Of a stretch of 36,564 nt of DNA, positions 22,287-29,649 are shown in pieces. The first letter of the stretch is position 1. Every line of letters begins with the position of its first letter. The DNA is taken from contig JAGWTJ010000007.1 in assembly GCA_028869005.1 (NCBI GenBank), positions 1-36,564 on the forward strand, given 5' to 3'. Position numbers and translations under genes: made by a program. Below the pieces are notes generated by a model, which saw nothing but the letters and a program-made list of their open reading frames with translations, searched no databases and was not told where the DNA came from. The DNA comes from Burkholderiales bacterium. Its GTDB lineage: Bacteria; Pseudomonadota; Gammaproteobacteria; Burkholderiales; Burkholderiaceae_C.

Positions 22287-23927
22287 TCAGCCGAGCGGCG
22301 GGAGAGCGCGCGCGAGCTCGCGCAACTGGTACTTCTGGATCTTGCCGCTGGCCGTGCGCGGCATCTGCTCGAGCAGTTCGAGGCGCTCGGGGAAATACTG
22401 CCGCGCCATGTGCTGCGCTTCGAGGAAGGCGACCAGCGTCGCGAAGTCCAGCGCGTGACCGGGCTGCAGCGTCACGAAGGCGCAGGCGCGCTCGCCCAGT
22501 CTGGCGTCGGGCATGCCGACGATGGCTACCTCGCGCACCGCGGGATGGCGGTACAGCGCGTTCTCGACCTCCACCACCGGCACGTTCTCGCCGCCGCGGA
22601 TCAGGATGTCCTTGGCGCGACCGGTGATGCGGATGTAGCCGCCTTCGAGCATCAGCGCCAGGTCGCCGGTGTCGAACCAGCCGTCGGCGGTCGGCTGCGA
22701 CAGCTCGGGGCGCATGAAGTAGCCGAGGAAGTTGCCGATGCCGCGGCACTGCAGCCGGCCCTCCTGACCGTGCGGCAGCGGCCGGTCGTGGCCATCGACG
22801 ACGCGCACTTCCATGCCGGGCAGGGCGACGCCGTCGGTGCCGAACACGCGGTCGTCCGCGTCACCCGGGACGGTGGTCGTCACCGACCCGGTCTCGGTCA
22901 TGCCCCAGGCCGAGACGATGCGGGCGCCGAGGCGATGCGTGGCGCGCGCGACCAGCACGCGCGGGATCGGCGCGCCCGAGGACACAAAGGTGCGCAGCGT
23001 GCCGATGTCGTGGCGCTCGAGGGCCGGCGTGTCGGCGAGGTCGGCCAGGAACGGCGTCGAGCCCTTGGTGTAGGTGACGCCCTCGTCCTCGATCAGCCGC
23101 GCCGCCTCGGACGGCTCCCAGATGTCCTGCAGCACCAGCTTGGCACCGAGCATCGGCGCCATCATCAGCCCGTACATGAAGCCGGCCTGGTGCCCCATCG
23201 GCGAGGCCATCAGGATGACGTCGTCGCCGCCGAGCCCGAGCCGCCTGGCGTACTGCTGCAGGATGCTAAGCAGCGTGTTCGAGCTGTGCAGCGCGCCCTT
23301 GGGCTCGCCGGTCGTGCCCGAGGTGTAGAGCAACTGCACCGCGGCGTTCGGGCTCGGGCGCCGCTGCGCGAACAGCTGCGCGGTGTCGCACTCGTCCTCC
23401 CAGCGTCGTTCGAGCAGCACCTTGTCGAACGCGTCGCTTCCGCTGCCGCCGACGACCAGGAGGTGGTGCAGTTCGGGCAGTTCGGGACGCAGCGCGTCGA
23501 CCATCGCCGGGTAGTCGAAGCCGCGAAACGACCGCGGCACGACCAGCACGCGCGCCTTGGCGAAGGCCAGCATGTAGCGCAGTTCGCGCTGGCGGAAGAT
23601 CGGCATCAGCGGATTGGTGAGCGCGCCGATGCGCACGCACGCCAGGTGTAGCGCGACGAACTCCCACCAGTTCGGCAACTGGCAGGCGACGACCGCGCCC
23701 GGCTCGACGCCTAGCGCCGCCAGCCCCGCTGCGATGCGATCGACGCGGCGGCGCAGCTGGCGCCACGACAGCGTGGTCGTCGCCCCGCTCATGCTGTTGC
23801 GTCCGGTGACGGCGACCTTGTCCGGGTGTCGTGCCGCGGCCTCGTCCAGGTGGTCGGTCAGCAGCCGGTCAGGCCAGTAGGCCTCGGCCCATGGCTGCGG
23901 TGTCCAGGCGGCGGGCGGCGTGTTCAT
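22287..23927 (-). CDS. Second AliA-like AMP-forming CoA ligase
   Basis: 546 residues from ATG at 23927; a TTG 27 bases earlier would add nine residues but has no ribosome site, and the ATG gives the same length as the paralogue at 16937-18580. YTSGTTGEPKGALHSS, GMTETGSVTTT, GWFDTGDLAL, GRAKDILIRGGENVP and the Lys K529 in ASGKIQKYQLREL are intact. It is clearly a paralogue of the first ligase (shared MASPMxHQxGFxYGLMM and NPLMxIFRxREL blocks) but diverged across its length, so probably an old duplication with a different acid preference. Divergent from tetR with a 198-bp shared control region holding operator site 4. Confidence 0.85.
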   Translation of the reverse strand: MNTPPAAWTPQPWAEAYWPDRLLTDHLDEAAARHPDKVAVTGRNSMSGATTTLSWRQLRRRVDRIAAGLAALGVEPGAVVACQLPNWWEFVALHLACVRIGALTNPLMPIFRQRELRYMLAFAKARVLVVPRSFRGFDYPAMVDALRPELPELHHLLVVGGSGSDAFDKVLLERRWEDECDTAQLFAQRRPSPNAAVQLLYTSGTTGEPKGALHSSNTLLSILQQYARRLGLGGDDVILMASPMGHQAGFMYGLMMAPMLGAKLVLQDIWEPSEAARLIEDEGVTYTKGSTPFLADLADTPALERHDIGTLRTFVSSGAPIPRVLVARATHRLGARIVSAWGMTETGSVTTTVPGDADDRVFGTDGVALPGMEVRVVDGHDRPLPHGQEGRLQCRGIGNFLGYFMRPELSQPTADGWFDTGDLALMLEGGYIRITGRAKDILIRGGENVPVVEVENALYRHPAVREVAIVGMPDARLGERACAFVTLQPGHALDFATLVAFLEAQHMARQYFPERLELLEQMPRTASGKIQKYQLRELARALPPLG

Positions 23928-24024
23928 GCGATGGCTGCGCGGGCTCGGATGCAATGGGTCGGATTAGACACGCCCAGCGCGTCGCGTCCTGCCGCGCCAC
24001 GGCAACGATTCTTGCGCAGGACGT

Positions 24025-24068
24025 TTGACACGGCACGCCTGCTGGTGTGAGATTCGAGTGACCGTTCA
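24025..24068 (+). promoter_or_regulatory. Promoter and operator site 4 (tetR / second ligase divergent region)
   Basis: -35 TTGACA (24025-24030), 17-bp spacer, -10 TGAGAT (24048-24053; weak, but keeps the T at position 1 and the AT at positions 5-6), then TGACCGTTCA (24059-24068). On the reverse strand this reads AATGAATGAACGGTCA, sharing the 12-mer AATGAATGAACG with site 3. Spacing from the -10 matches site 3, consistent with autorepression of tetR. How the divergent ligase gene is read is less clear; TCTAAT at 23968-23963 is a possible reverse -10. Confidence 0.55.
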
Positions 24069-24125
24069 TTCATTGCGCCTCGGCGGCCGGTGCAGGCCGG
24101 TCGCCGCGCAGGGGTAAAGGCAGCC

Positions 24126-24914
24126 GTGACCATCGTCATCCAGAGCCGGGTCGAGGATCCCGATCGCATCGAGTGGCGGCGCGAGCAGATCGTGCGCGCC
24201 GCGGTGCGCTGCTTCGCGAGCGACGGCTACCACCGAACGACGATCAAGGACATCGCCGATACGGCCGGCTTCAGCTCGGGTCTCATCTACTCCTACGTCA
24301 AGGACAAGGAGGACGTGCTGTTCCTCGTCTTCCGGCTGATCTTCGAGACCTACCAGCGCGAGATTCCGCGCCGCCTCGAAGGCATCACCGATCCGCTGCA
24401 GCGCTTTTGCACCGCGGTGCGCGCCTACTGCGAGGCCGTCGACAGCAACCTCGGCGCCACGGTGGTCGGCTATCACGAAAGCGGCTCGCTGCGCCCGGCG
24501 CTGCTCGAGGCGGTGCAGAAGATGGAGCTCGAGACCAACCGGCTGATCTCCGAGCCGGTCGAAGCGTGCATCGCGGCCGGCCACTTCCGTGCGGTGAACG
24601 TCGACCTGCTGACCTTTCGCGTCGTCTTCCTCGCCCATGGCTGGGCGCTCAAGCATTGGCACTTCGCGCGGATCGTCTCGCTCGAGGGCTACATCGAGGA
24701 GGGCCTCAACCTGTTCCTGAATGCGCTGCTGACTCCCGCGGGCCGCCGGCACTGGCAGCGCCGGGCCAAGGACTGGGCGGCCGCCGCCGCGCAGGCGACA
24801 GCCGCACGCCGGCCGGCTCGCGCGCGCAGGCCGTCATCGCCCAAGTCATCGCGCCGGGCGCCCCGGTCGGCACGGGCGACGCGCAAGACCGCATCGACGA
24901 AGCCGCCGCGCTGA
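24126..24914 (+). CDS. TetR/AcrR-family transcriptional regulator with a basic C-terminal tail
   Basis: 262 residues from GTG at 24126, chosen because AAAGG lies five bases upstream. The N-terminal helix-turn-helix (about 17-62) reads RREQIVRAAVRCFASDGYHRTTIKDIADTAGFSSGLIYSYVKDKEDVLF, fully canonical. The central helical domain to about 215 would bind a small ligand, likely an acyl-CoA of the pathway. The last 45 residues are made almost only of Ala, Arg, Ser, Pro and Lys, an unusual histone-H1-like tail that may add non-specific DNA binding. It is the only regulator within the catabolic cluster, and the TGA-N4-TCA element at all four promoters, including its own, makes it the likely repressor (inference). 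Confidence 0.88.
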   Translation: MTIVIQSRVEDPDRIEWRREQIVRAAVRCFASDGYHRTTIKDIADTAGFSSGLIYSYVKDKEDVLFLVFRLIFETYQREIPRRLEGITDPLQRFCTAVRAYCEAVDSNLGATVVGYHESGSLRPALLEAVQKMELETNRLISEPVEACIAAGHFRAVNVDLLTFRVVFLAHGWALKHWHFARIVSLEGYIEEGLNLFLNALLTPAGRRHWQRRAKDWAAAAAQATAARRPARARRPSSPKSSRRAPRSARATRKTASTKPPR

Positions 24915-24980
24915 TGCGGCCGTGCCGACGACGGGCGGCCAGACGCGCCGTTCGTCGCCGAGCGTGGCGTCGACTCGCGC

Positions 24981-24996
24981 GGCCGGCCGTCCGGCC
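24981..24996. terminator. Possible bidirectional terminator
   Basis: GGCCGG-CCGT-CCGGCC, a perfect 6-bp stem, sits between the convergent tetR and PEP-CTERM-like genes; flanking GCGC repeats (24977-24980 and 25000-25003) could lengthen it with a bulge. No T-tract. Confidence 0.35.
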
Positions 24997-25007
24997 CGAG
25001 CGCCTGC

Positions 25008-25934
25008 TCAGCGACGCCGCACCCGCCGCGGCAGGGCCGCCACCAAGCCCAGCGCCGCCAGCGCAAGGGTGCCTGGCAGCGATACGTCGCCGTGGTTACC
25101 GCCGTTCGGGTCGAGATAGCCGTAGCCGCTGGTGCTGGTCAGCGCGAAGCCGTTCGGCAGCACGAGATAGAGCAGCCCGGTGTGACTCGCGTCGATGGAC
25201 ACGCTGCTGCCGTTGACGTTGCCCGCGCCGATCGCCGACTGAGTCAGGATTTCCATCCCCAGGGTCAGGTCGAAGTCCTGACCCGAGACGGCGTTGAAGC
25301 TGCCGAGGGCGGTCATCGCGTCGCTGCCGGCGCACAGGTTGCGCGTCAGTGATCCGACACGCGTCGAGCCGACGTCGGCCCACAGCGAGACGCTGCCGTA
25401 GCCGCACAGCGCCTGGTTGGAGGTGGGTACGTTGAGGGCGCTGAGCAGCGAGTCGAGCATCAGCCCGAAGTCCACGCTGACCGTGTTGCCCTGCGTCCCG
25501 CCGCTGACCTGCAAGGTATCGCGGATGCCGAGGATCTGATCGGCGCTGGTGCTCAGGCCCGTGCCGATCGGCCCCCCGTAGGAGCCGCTCGTCGAGGAGG
25601 TCGACTTCGCGCGCAGCTTTCCGGGGTCGATGTTGGCCTCGTAGGTCGTCGTCGCCCCGCTGCTGCCGGGCAGTTGGCTCTCCGTTGCCGAGACGGTCTC
25701 GCTGGCCTGGGTGTAGCTCGTCTGGTTCAGGCCGGCTGCCGGTGTCGAGAACAGGATGTCGGGCGAGGCGCTGCCCTGCGGCGAGGTGCTGCTGGCCTGC
25801 GCGTCCTTGAAGTAGGTGATGTTCACCGGAGCGGCCAACGCCCAGGAGGCCAAGCCGAGCGACGCGGCGGCGACCGCCGTGGCGCGCGCCGCGCGAAGGC
25901 GGCTGCGACGCAATGAAGCGAGGTGGGTGGACAT
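25008..25934 (-). CDS. Secreted protein with a PEP-CTERM-like C-terminal sorting signal
   Basis: 308 residues from ATG at 25934, with GGGAG five bases upstream. The signal peptide (basic MSTHLASLRRSRLRAARA, then a hydrophobic run) is probably cut after ALA at residue 34. The mature body is rich in Ser, Thr, Gly and Asn (TSTSGSYGGPIGTG, SVSIDASHTGLLYLVLPNG) with alternating strands and resembles a beta-sandwich; no enzyme motif is seen. The last 25 residues, VSLPGTLALAALGLVAALPRRVRRR, have the Pro, hydrophobic helix and Arg cluster of PEP-CTERM anchors, but PGT replaces the usual PEP. It would be processed by an exosortase outside the window. Divergent from the large BTAD/AAA regulator. Start sites at 25970 and 26006 are weaker. 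Confidence 0.75.
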   Translation of the reverse strand: MSTHLASLRRSRLRAARATAVAAASLGLASWALAAPVNITYFKDAQASSTSPQGSASPDILFSTPAAGLNQTSYTQASETVSATESQLPGSSGATTTYEANIDPGKLRAKSTSSTSGSYGGPIGTGLSTSADQILGIRDTLQVSGGTQGNTVSVDFGLMLDSLLSALNVPTSNQALCGYGSVSLWADVGSTRVGSLTRNLCAGSDAMTALGSFNAVSGQDFDLTLGMEILTQSAIGAGNVNGSSVSIDASHTGLLYLVLPNGFALTSTSGYGYLDPNGGNHGDVSLPGTLALAALGLVAALPRRVRRR

Positions 25935-26047
25935 GTCGGCTCCCGCGATCGAGTTGAAGGACGGACGCATGGTCGAGCCTGCGCCGACGCTGCGCACGCG
26001 GCGCAACTAGGGGGGCGGGCCGTTCGTCACGGGGTGCAAGCGCGCCT

Positions 26048-26068
26048 AACGGCGTCATAACCGCCGTT
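26048..26068. promoter_or_regulatory. Inverted repeat in the divergent region before the BTAD/AAA regulator
   Basis: Perfect 7-bp arms AACGGCG and CGCCGTT separated by 7 nt (TCATAAC). It lies 113 bp from the secreted-protein start and 122 bp from the regulator start, so it could be an operator for both. ACAACGGGG a few bases on may be a partial third half-site. Confidence 0.4.
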
Positions 26069-26190
26069 GCCCTACAACGGGGCATCGGGCCAAGAGTGCA
26101 AGGCTGGATTTCTGCCGCCCACGCTCTTAGGCTCGCAGCCTCGCACCCACGCACCCTCGCGCCACCGCATTCGAGTCGCAGCCGACGCCC

Positions 26191-29100
26191 GTGCTTCCCG
26201 CCGCCAGCCTTCCCTTGTCCGACGACGCGCCCGCGCTCTGGTTGCGCCTGCGACGTGATGCCGAAGCCGAGCTGCAAGGCCGGCCTGCATTCGCGCTGGG
26301 CGCGCGCGATGCGCTGCTGCTCGCCTGGTTGGCGGTCGAAGGGCCGACGCCGCGCGAGCGGCTCGGTGCGCTGCTGTGGCCGCAGAGCTCGCAGAGCCAG
26401 GCTCGCACCGCGCTGCGTCAGCGCCTGTTCCAGCTTCGGCGCGTGCTCGGGCGCGAGGTCGCCAGCGGTGGTCCCGTCCTGGCGCTGGCGGCGGGCGTCG
26501 AACACGACCTCGGGGCCGCCGACGAGCTGCTCGGTCATCTGCGCCTGAGCGATGCCGCCGAGCTGGACGCATGGCTCGTTGCGCAGCGCGAGCAGCGTCG
26601 CGCCAGGCACTTCGAGCGCCTGCGCGCGCAGGCCCAGGCACTGGAGCAGGCGAGCGACGCGCAGGCCGCGCTGCCGCTGGCCGAGGAGATGGTGCGGCTC
26701 GAGCCGCTGTCCGAGGCCGCACATCAACGCGTGATGCGCCTGCACTATCTGGGCGGCGACAACGCGCAGGCGCTCGCCGCGTTCGACCGCTGCGAGCGCC
26801 TTCTCAAGGATGAGCTCGGCACGCGCCCCTCGACGGCGACATTGGAACTGCTGGCCACGATCGAGCACTCGATCACCGCCCCGCGGCCCGCCGGCACCTT
26901 GCCGGTGGCGGTGCTGCGTCCGCCCAGGCTGGTGGGGCGTGAGGGCGAGCGAGCGGCCTTCGAGGCGGCGTGGCGCGAGCGCGCCCCGGTCCTGGTGACG
27001 GGCGAGGCCGGCATCGGCAAGACGCGCTTCGTCGCCGAATGCACGGCCGGCAGCGCGGGCGTCCTGCGCGTCGCTGCGCACGAAGGCGATGCGACGGTGC
27101 CGTATGCGCTGCTCACGCGCCTGCTGCGCGCGGTGCTGGCGCGCCCCGGCGCTTGTGCGCCACCGGCGCTGGCGCGCGAACTGGCGCACCTGTTGCCGGA
27201 ACTCGGCGCGGCTCGGCCGTGGCGCAGCGAACTCGATCGCGCGCGCTTTCTCGGCGCAGTCGAGACGCTGCTCGGCGATGCCGCCGTTGCGGGCGTGCCG
27301 GCGATCGTCGTCGACGATCTGCATTGGGCCGACGCCGCGAGCCTCGAAGGCCTGCGGCACGCCGTCCTCGCGACGCCCGGCCTGGCCTGGGTGCTGGTCA
27401 GTCGACCCGATGCCGTCGATGCGCCCGCTCGGCCGGTCGCCGCGCTGACGGGCGGCGCACTTGGCGCGCTCGAGACGCGCGGCGCCCTTCGCCTGGGGCG
27501 CCTGGAGCTCGCGCCGCTGTCCGACGCCGAGCTCCTGCAACTGGTCGACACGCTCGGGCTGCCGCAGGCGCTGCGCAGCCAGGCCGCCGGCGCGCTGGTG
27601 CAGATCGCGCGCGGCAACCCGCTCTGGCTGCTCGAGACCCTGAAGGCCCTGTGGCCCGCGGCAGGCGAGGCCGATAGCAGCCAGAGTGCGGGGCCGACGC
27701 TGGCCGCCTTGACGGTCTGCGCGGGCGCGCTGCCGCAACGGCTGGCGCCGTTGATCGCGCAGCGCCTGCGCGCACTCAGTGCGCGGGCGCTGGACCTGGC
27801 GCGCTGCGCGGCGGTCAGCGGTCAGGAGTTCGACGCCGAACTCGCCGCCGTGGTGCTGCAGGTGCGTGCCATCGAGCTGGCCGATGCCTGGGGCGAGCTG
27901 GAACGGGCGCAGGTGCTGCGCGGCACCGCCTTCGCGCACGATCTCCTTGCCGAAGCCGTGCGGGCCTCGATGCCGGCGCCGGTGCTTCACGCGGTGCACG
28001 CGCAGGTGGCGGCGTGGCTCGAGGCGCATGGCGCCAGCCCCGGGCGCATCGCTTGGCATCACGAATGCGCCCGCCAGTCGGCCCGGGCGGCGCCGCACTG
28101 GCTCGCGGCGGGACATGCGGCTGTCGCGTCGCTGCGTCATGGCGAGGCGGCCACCGCTTTCGAGCGTGCGGCGTACGGCTTCGCTGCCGCCGGCGAGCGT
28201 GCGTCGGCCTTCGTCGCGGCCTGCGAGATGCGCCAGTCGTCGTTTCATGTCGATCTGGGCGGCATCTCGACCACGGCGCTCGAACTGCTCGAACGCTACG
28301 CCGCCACGCCCGCCGAACATGCGAGGAGCTGCAACGAGCGCGCGGTCGTCGCGCTGCATCGAGGCGATCTGGACCGTACCGAGAGCGATGCGCTCGCGGG
28401 CCTGGCCGCGCTCGGCGCCGCCGACGAGCCGCTGCTGCGCGCCGAACTGCGACGCAACATCGCCGCCGTGCGCCTGTGGCGCGGCGACACACAAGGCGCG
28501 CTGGCCGAACTGCGCAGCGTCGAGCACGACATCGAGCGCCTGGCGCCACCGCCGATGAAGGCGCTGTTCGGCCAATCGCTGGCCATCGTGCTCGAGCACG
28601 CCGACCAGAGCGAGGCCGGGCACGCCGCAGCGGCACAGGCGACGGCGCGCTTCCTCGCGGATGGCGACGTGCCCAGCGCCGTGCAGACGCTGCTCAACGA
28701 CGCGCTGGCGTACCACGACGGCGGCGACCTGGCGCAGGCGCTGGCCACGCTGGAGCGCGCGCGGTCGCTGCAGGACACGCTGCCCGAGCGCTTTCACTCC
28801 TACTCGAGCATGGAGCTGAATTTCGGCTTCGTCCTCACGGGCCTGGGCGACTACGCGCGCGCGCTGCACCATCTGGAGCGCGCTGCCGAATCGGCGCGCG
28901 CACAAACTCCCGGCTGGATGCCGCTGGTGGCCGGGCACCGGGCGCAACTGTGGCTGCACCTTGGGCAGGTGGCGCGTGCGCGCCAGGAGCTGCGCGCGGC
29001 TGAACCCGATGGCGCCACGCCGCCGATGGCGCGCAACCGCTGGCTGTTGGCGCTGGCACAGATCGGTGCCGAGCGTGTCGGCGAACAGCCGGTCGGGACG

Positions 29101-29583
29101 GCGCTGGCCGAGCTCTCGGCCAGCGTCGCGCCGCAGGGACGGCGGCTGTCGCGCTGGCGTGCACAAGTGGCGCAACTGCTGCACATGCAGCCGGGTGCGG
29201 CCCTGTCGCTGGCCGAGAGCCTGTGGGACGAGATCGAGCGCACCCCGCGCCACGGCCTGGCCATCGTGCTCGCGGCGCGCCTGGCATCGCTGCTGGCGCG
29301 CGCCCAGGGCGCCGAGGCGGCGCGGCCCTACGCCGACCGTGCGCTCGCCGCGATGCCGACCAGCCTTCCCGACCAGGCCTATCGCGGCGAGATCTGGCTG
29401 CGCTGCCTGCCGGTGCTGCGGGTGGTGGACCGGGCGCGCCACGACACGCTGCTGAAGCAGGCCTGCGCGTGGATCGAGCTCACCGCACACACGCGCGTGC
29501 CGCCGCAGATGCGCGACGCGTTCGTCGAAGGCCATGCCGAGAACCGGGCGCTGCGCGCGATGCGGGCGCTCGGTTCGGGCTGA
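26191..29583 (+). CDS. Large BTAD/AAA-ATPase/TPR transcriptional regulator
   Basis: 1130 residues. An N-terminal winged-helix-like segment (about 33-88: ALLLAWLAVEGPTPRERLGALLWP...ARTALRQRLFQLRRVLG) is followed by a bacterial transcriptional activation domain of helical repeats (about 105-225). Next comes a STAND/AAA ATPase: PRLVGREGER, Walker A GEAGIGKT (271-278) and Walker B AIVVDDLHWAD (371-381). The rest, about 600-1130, is helical and TPR-like. Architecture matches SARP/AfsR- and MalT-like signal-responsive activators, in which ligand binding and nucleotide control oligomerisation. The GTG at 26191 is the first in-frame start and has only a weak ribosome site, so the N-terminus is uncertain. 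It faces the PEP-CTERM-like gene across 256 bp; that gene is an obvious target candidate (inference). Confidence 0.82.
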   Translation: MLPAASLPLSDDAPALWLRLRRDAEAELQGRPAFALGARDALLLAWLAVEGPTPRERLGALLWPQSSQSQARTALRQRLFQLRRVLGREVASGGPVLALAAGVEHDLGAADELLGHLRLSDAAELDAWLVAQREQRRARHFERLRAQAQALEQASDAQAALPLAEEMVRLEPLSEAAHQRVMRLHYLGGDNAQALAAFDRCERLLKDELGTRPSTATLELLATIEHSITAPRPAGTLPVAVLRPPRLVGREGERAAFEAAWRERAPVLVTGEAGIGKTRFVAECTAGSAGVLRVAAHEGDATVPYALLTRLLRAVLARPGACAPPALARELAHLLPELGAARPWRSELDRARFLGAVETLLGDAAVAGVPAIVVDDLHWADAASLEGLRHAVLATPGLAWVLVSRPDAVDAPARPVAALTGGALGALETRGALRLGRLELAPLSDAELLQLVDTLGLPQALRSQAAGALVQIARGNPLWLLETLKALWPAAGEADSSQSAGPTLAALTVCAGALPQRLAPLIAQRLRALSARALDLARCAAVSGQEFDAELAAVVLQVRAIELADAWGELERAQVLRGTAFAHDLLAEAVRASMPAPVLHAVHAQVAAWLEAHGASPGRIAWHHECARQSARAAPHWLAAGHAAVASLRHGEAATAFERAAYGFAAAGERASAFVAACEMRQSSFHVDLGGISTTALELLERYAATPAEHARSCNERAVVALHRGDLDRTESDALAGLAALGAADEPLLRAELRRNIAAVRLWRGDTQGALAELRSVEHDIERLAPPPMKALFGQSLAIVLEHADQSEAGHAAAAQATARFLADGDVPSAVQTLLNDALAYHDGGDLAQALATLERARSLQDTLPERFHSYSSMELNFGFVLTGLGDYARALHHLERAAESARAQTPGWMPLVAGHRAQLWLHLGQVARARQELRAAEPDGATPPMARNRWLLALAQIGAERVGEQPVGTALAELSASVAPQGRRLSRWRAQVAQLLHMQPGAALSLAESLWDEIERTPRHGLAIVLAARLASLLARAQGAEAARPYADRALAAMPTSLPDQAYRGEIWLRCLPVLRVVDRARHDTLLKQACAWIELTAHTRVPPQMRDAFVEGHAENRALRAMRALGSG

Positions 29584-29593
29584 GGCGCCACAC

Positions 29594-29614
29594 CGCGCCG
29601 TCATCGCAGGCGCG
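29594..29614. terminator. Possible bidirectional terminator
   Basis: CGCGCC (29594-29599) and GGCGCG (29609-29614) with a 9-nt loop, in the 66-bp gap between the convergent stops of the BTAD/AAA regulator and the PLP enzyme. No T-tract. Confidence 0.3.
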
Positions 29615-29649
29615 AGATCGGCCCGCGCAGCAGGTTCTCTCACACCTTG

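Noticed and set aside
23928-23954. TTG start nine codons upstream for the second ligase
   Set aside because: No ribosome-binding site, and the ATG at 23927 gives a length and N-terminus matching its paralogue.
25096-29643. A 1515-codon open frame on the reverse strand across the secreted-protein and BTAD/AAA genes
   Set aside because: It is antisense to two well-supported genes, made of Arg/Gln/Ala/Gly-rich low-complexity sequence without domains, and arises because high GC content removes stop codons.
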